A DNA stretch of 7,563 bases from Pseudomonadota bacterium (GTDB lineage: Bacteria; Pseudomonadota; Alphaproteobacteria; Rhodobacterales; Rhodobacteraceae). A program made the position numbers and the translations under genes. Every line of letters begins with the position of its first letter. Position 1 is the stretch's first letter. The notes under the pieces are model-generated. The model was not told the origin of the DNA and searched no databases. It worked only from the letters and a program-made list of their open reading frames with translations. Below are positions 5,662 through 7,563 of the stretch, piece after piece. The stretch spans positions 1 to 7,563 of the forward strand of contig JAQBUS010000038.1 of NCBI GenBank assembly GCA_027623875.1, given 5' to 3'.

Positions 5662-5884
5662 GTCCAATGAAATAAAGAAAATAATTCCGTATAGCTTGAA
5701 TCACATTCGTAGACTTGAAGTTATGGGATGTTTTCCCAACCGAGTACGCATTGGAGGTAACCGGGTTATATGGATTCGCGATGAAGTTGAAGAATGGTTG
5801 CAGCAACGCGTCAAGCAACGCGATGCAACACTCCTGCTAAAAATAGAAAAGCATAGTGAAGTCAAATTGGATAATCAAAAATGA
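5624..5884 (+). CDS. alpA: AlpA-family excisionase/transcriptional regulator
   Basis: An 86-residue protein. The AlpA/HTH_17 MerR-like winged-helix domain covers residues about 11-65: LTSNEIKKIIPYSLNHIRRL supplies the helix-turn-helix, followed by the family signatures GCFPNRVRIGGNRVIW and RDEVEEWLQQR. P4 Vis and CP4-57 AlpA are the named relatives; they bind DNA to drive excision and regulate transcription. The start at 5624 is chosen because AAGGAG (5611-5616) lies 7 bases upstream and the protein then begins just before the domain; the same frame is open from an earlier ATG-less region, and an upstream start near 5582 would add unconserved residues without a ribosome binding site. Its stop overlaps the primase start (ATGA), so it is the first gene of the replication operon. 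The basic tail (66-86) is variable in the family. Confidence 0.92.
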   Translation: MEEYTSNSLGMLTSNEIKKIIPYSLNHIRRLEVMGCFPNRVRIGGNRVIWIRDEVEEWLQQRVKQRDATLLLKIEKHSEVKLDNQK

Positions 5885-6507
5885 AAGCTCAAAAACCGTA
5901 CGCTGATACAACTATAATTACAAAATTTATTTTTGAGATCACGAAAGATTGGCTAAACGCACGTGATCAAGGTGAAAAGTTTGAGCTGCGCTGTTTAGGT
6001 GAACACAGAACCCCTGTAACCGAGTGCTTTACGCTAGACGCGATAGACAGGGCAGTTGATCTGGCTTTGGAAATGAATGCAAATGGACTGAACGTTTACA
6101 CGACTATCAACTCTATCAACCCGAGTGCAGTAATTAAAGCAGGCAAAGGAGCCACAGATCCTGACATATTGCGAGCGCATTACAGCTTTGCAGACGCCGA
6201 TGATTTGCAAGGATTAGCTGGAATAAATCAACTCGTTCATCCGTATGAACCTGACATATTAGTAACCACAGGAACCACTCCACACGAACGCCGTCATGCA
6301 TATTGGAGGCTTGCCGAACCATGCCAAGACCTACACCTATGGCGAGAGACACAAAAAAGCATAGCTTCTAAATTAAAAACAGACCCATCTGTTTGCAATC
6401 CTTCACGGATCATGCGCGTTGCTGGAACTGTCAGCTACCCATCCCAATCAAAGTTAACTCGAGGTTATATCCCTGAGTTAGTTACACTGAAAGTGAGGGA
6501 CACCTGA
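5881..6507 (+). CDS. Small stand-alone archaeo-eukaryotic-type primase (RepB-like primase domain)
   Basis: A 208-residue cytoplasmic protein starting at ATG 5881, overlapping the alpA stop by four bases. It shows the three AEP-primase motifs in order. An acidic pair sits at Asp105 and Asp107 (YSFADADD), preceded by the NVYTTINSINPS strand (71-82). A His sits at 139 in ERRHAYWRLAEP (136-147), after ILVTTGTTPH. The third motif is NPSRIMRVAGTVSYPS (173-188), with Arg176/Arg179 and GT. This pattern is that of RepB'/plasmid-type primases and the primase parts of satellite and phage replication proteins. It would make primers for replication of the excised element. The protein ends right after the catalytic domain; the PriCT region normally fused behind it is found at the start of the next gene. 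No motif is missing, so it is probably active. Confidence 0.82.
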   Translation: MKAQKPYADTTIITKFIFEITKDWLNARDQGEKFELRCLGEHRTPVTECFTLDAIDRAVDLALEMNANGLNVYTTINSINPSAVIKAGKGATDPDILRAHYSFADADDLQGLAGINQLVHPYEPDILVTTGTTPHERRHAYWRLAEPCQDLHLWRETQKSIASKLKTDPSVCNPSRIMRVAGTVSYPSQSKLTRGYIPELVTLKVRDT

Positions 6508-6509
6508 TG
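6495..6509 (+). promoter_or_regulatory. Shine-Dalgarno and TGATG overlap between primase and ATPase genes
   Basis: GAGGGA (6495-6500) stands 6 bases before ATG 6507-6509, whose A is the last base of the primase TGA. It fixes the start of the ATPase gene and implies coupled synthesis of the two replication proteins. Confidence 0.75.
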
Positions 6510-7563
6510 CCATTAGATCGAATTGAAGATTGGGATAAACTCCTAGGATCTCTTAAACAAAGGTCGGATAAGCCAACCGAACCGTTCGTGAAACTCGATC
6601 GAAACAGGGCATCTCAGGCAGCATTAAACGGCAAGGCCTGGCACAGTAGTATGCTAAAATTGGCAGCTAGTTGGGTATCAAAGGGTAATACTGACGAAGA
6701 GATTCAAACTCTTGCAGCACGACACACCCTGCCCGGCTATACAGCTGAGCAAACACAAAAAGAAATTCAAGGAATGATCGATGGCGCAAGGCGCAAGGGT
6801 TTTGGTTCAACTAAACTAGATTTGAGCCGTTTCACCGAACAGACACCCGCTATGGGAGCCATGCTGGATCACTCAACTGGAGAAGTCCAACAGGGCAGTA
6901 GTTATCTAACCTTGGACCAGCAGTTTTACTTTGTGGGTTCAACACGGACAAAGCCGATACCCATAAGGCTGACTAATTTTATAGCCAAGATTGTTTTTGA
7001 AACGACAAAAGTTGACGGCCGAGACAGCGTCAAAACATTTTCTGTTCAAGGGCAGATGAGCAATGGGGCACCCTTGCCATCGGTTGAGGTCAATGCAGCA
7101 GACTTTGATAGGCTTGTTTGGATACCTCAAAGTTGGGGTGCAAAAGCTCAAATAACTGTTGGAACACGGCACAAGGATCATGTTGTAGCAGCGATCAAGT
7201 TTTGTTCACACCCCAGTGAAAAAGTCATTTATAAACATATCGGTTGGATTAATGACGGCGGCAAACATACCTACTTGAGTGCATCAGGCGGCATCACGGC
7301 AAACGGGCTCAACACTGAAAAAGAGACAGAACTCCAGGCCATTTTGGGAAGCTATGATCTGCCACCTCCGGCAAAGAACAGTGCACTGGATTTAACTCAC
7401 AACCTAACTCAATTTGAGAAACTCATAAACGGGGGCATTGGATTGCTGCTCTTGGGTGCTCCTTTTCGGGCGGTACTCTCAGAGTTCGAGCCTTGCACAG
7501 TCAGTATTTTTCTTCAAGGAACGACTGGAACTTTTAAAAGTACTATCGCTGGTTGTCTGCAAG
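6507..7563 (+). CDS. Replication ATPase/putative helicase: PriCT domain plus DUF927-like region plus P-loop (N-terminal part)
   Basis: The gene runs off the right edge; 352 codons are visible with no stop. Residues about 40-98 (NGKAWHSSMLKLAASWV through IDGARRKGF) match the PriCT helical bundle found behind primase domains. Residues about 130-265 resemble the DUF927 region: SSYLTLDQQFYFVG, then IYKHIGWINDGGKHTYLSAS at 241-260. Residues 338-346, GTTGTFKST, form a P-loop in which Phe replaces the Gly before the catalytic Lys344, a form I have seen in DUF927-type ATPases. The missing C-terminus should carry Walker B and the rest of the ATPase core. Known relatives are superfamily-3-like or DUF927 helicases of integrative elements and satellites, so the likely job is unwinding at the element origin together with the primase. 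The helicase role is inferred, since the core is outside the window. Confidence 0.82.
   Translation, partial: MPLDRIEDWDKLLGSLKQRSDKPTEPFVKLDRNRASQAALNGKAWHSSMLKLAASWVSKGNTDEEIQTLAARHTLPGYTAEQTQKEIQGMIDGARRKGFGSTKLDLSRFTEQTPAMGAMLDHSTGEVQQGSSYLTLDQQFYFVGSTRTKPIPIRLTNFIAKIVFETTKVDGRDSVKTFSVQGQMSNGAPLPSVEVNAADFDRLVWIPQSWGAKAQITVGTRHKDHVVAAIKFCSHPSEKVIYKHIGWINDGGKHTYLSASGGITANGLNTEKETELQAILGSYDLPPPAKNSALDLTHNLTQFEKLINGGIGLLLLGAPFRAVLSEFEPCTVSIFLQGTTGTFKSTIAGCLQ

Larger units (their letters stand above)
3407..7563. mobile_element. Integrative element (P4-satellite-like layout) inserted in tRNA-fMet, left part
   Basis: It begins at the anticodon-loop break of the tRNA remnant and continues past the right edge. 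Contents in order are P4-type tyrosine integrase, a translationally coupled unknown gene, AlpA-like excisionase/regulator, AEP-type primase, and a PriCT/DUF927-like ATPase. All are on the plus strand with tight overlaps. The int-alpA-primase/helicase set is known from P4-like satellites and related integrative elements. No capsid, portal, relaxase or type IV secretion gene is seen in the visible part, so satellite, integrative plasmid and defence island remain open. Confidence 0.85.

Noticed and set aside
6939..7181. 80-residue minus-strand open frame
   Set aside because: It lies inside the ATPase gene, which is open through the region, shows recognisable domains and has a good start; no support for the reverse frame.

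Overview
The window is a junction between host chromosome (left, about 1-3406) and the first 4 kb of an integrated mobile element (right, about 3407-7563). A proteobacterium, most likely an alphaproteobacterium of moderate-to-low GC, is suggested by three things: a 45-bp fragment of an initiator tRNA (tRNA-fMet) whose anticodon-stem, T-arm and acceptor bases read like alphaproteobacterial copies, the N-terminus of the M20 amidohydrolase, and the style of the SulP and ring-cleaving dioxygenase proteins. The class-level assignment is inference; no species is claimed.

Host side, all on the minus strand. Reading right to left: a ring-cleaving (MhqO/PcpA-type, VOC superfamily) dioxygenase starting at a TTG codon with a strong Shine-Dalgarno; a probable weak terminator; a SulP-family anion transporter with a C-terminal STAS domain; and the N-terminal 106 residues of an M20 metallo-amidohydrolase (hippurate hydrolase/aminoacylase type) that runs off the left edge. 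These look like ordinary catabolic and transport genes.

Junction. At 3362-3406 (minus strand) lies the 3' part of tRNA-fMet, from the anticodon loop to the CCA end. It is followed on the host side by an intact rho-independent terminator. The bases 5' of the anticodon loop do not form the rest of the tRNA. This is the signature of site-specific integration with crossover in or near the anticodon loop. The orientation predicts that the intact tRNA gene lies at the far, unseen end of the element.

Element side, all on the plus strand. A 165-bp non-coding leader carries phased direct repeats, a palindrome and an 11-bp tandem repeat, all candidate integrase or regulator sites. It is followed by a P4-type tyrosine recombinase and, overlapping its stop by one base (TAATG), an unrecognised 236-residue protein. 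After a 100-bp gap with repeated GTTAAC boxes comes a second overlapping operon. It encodes an AlpA-like excisionase/regulator, a small stand-alone AEP (RepB-type) primase, and a PriCT plus DUF927-like plus P-loop ATPase protein truncated by the right edge. Integration (int), directionality and regulation (alpA) and autonomous replication (primase plus putative helicase) together give the layout of a P4-like satellite or integrative replicating element. Any cargo, packaging-interference or defence genes would lie beyond the window and cannot be judged from here.
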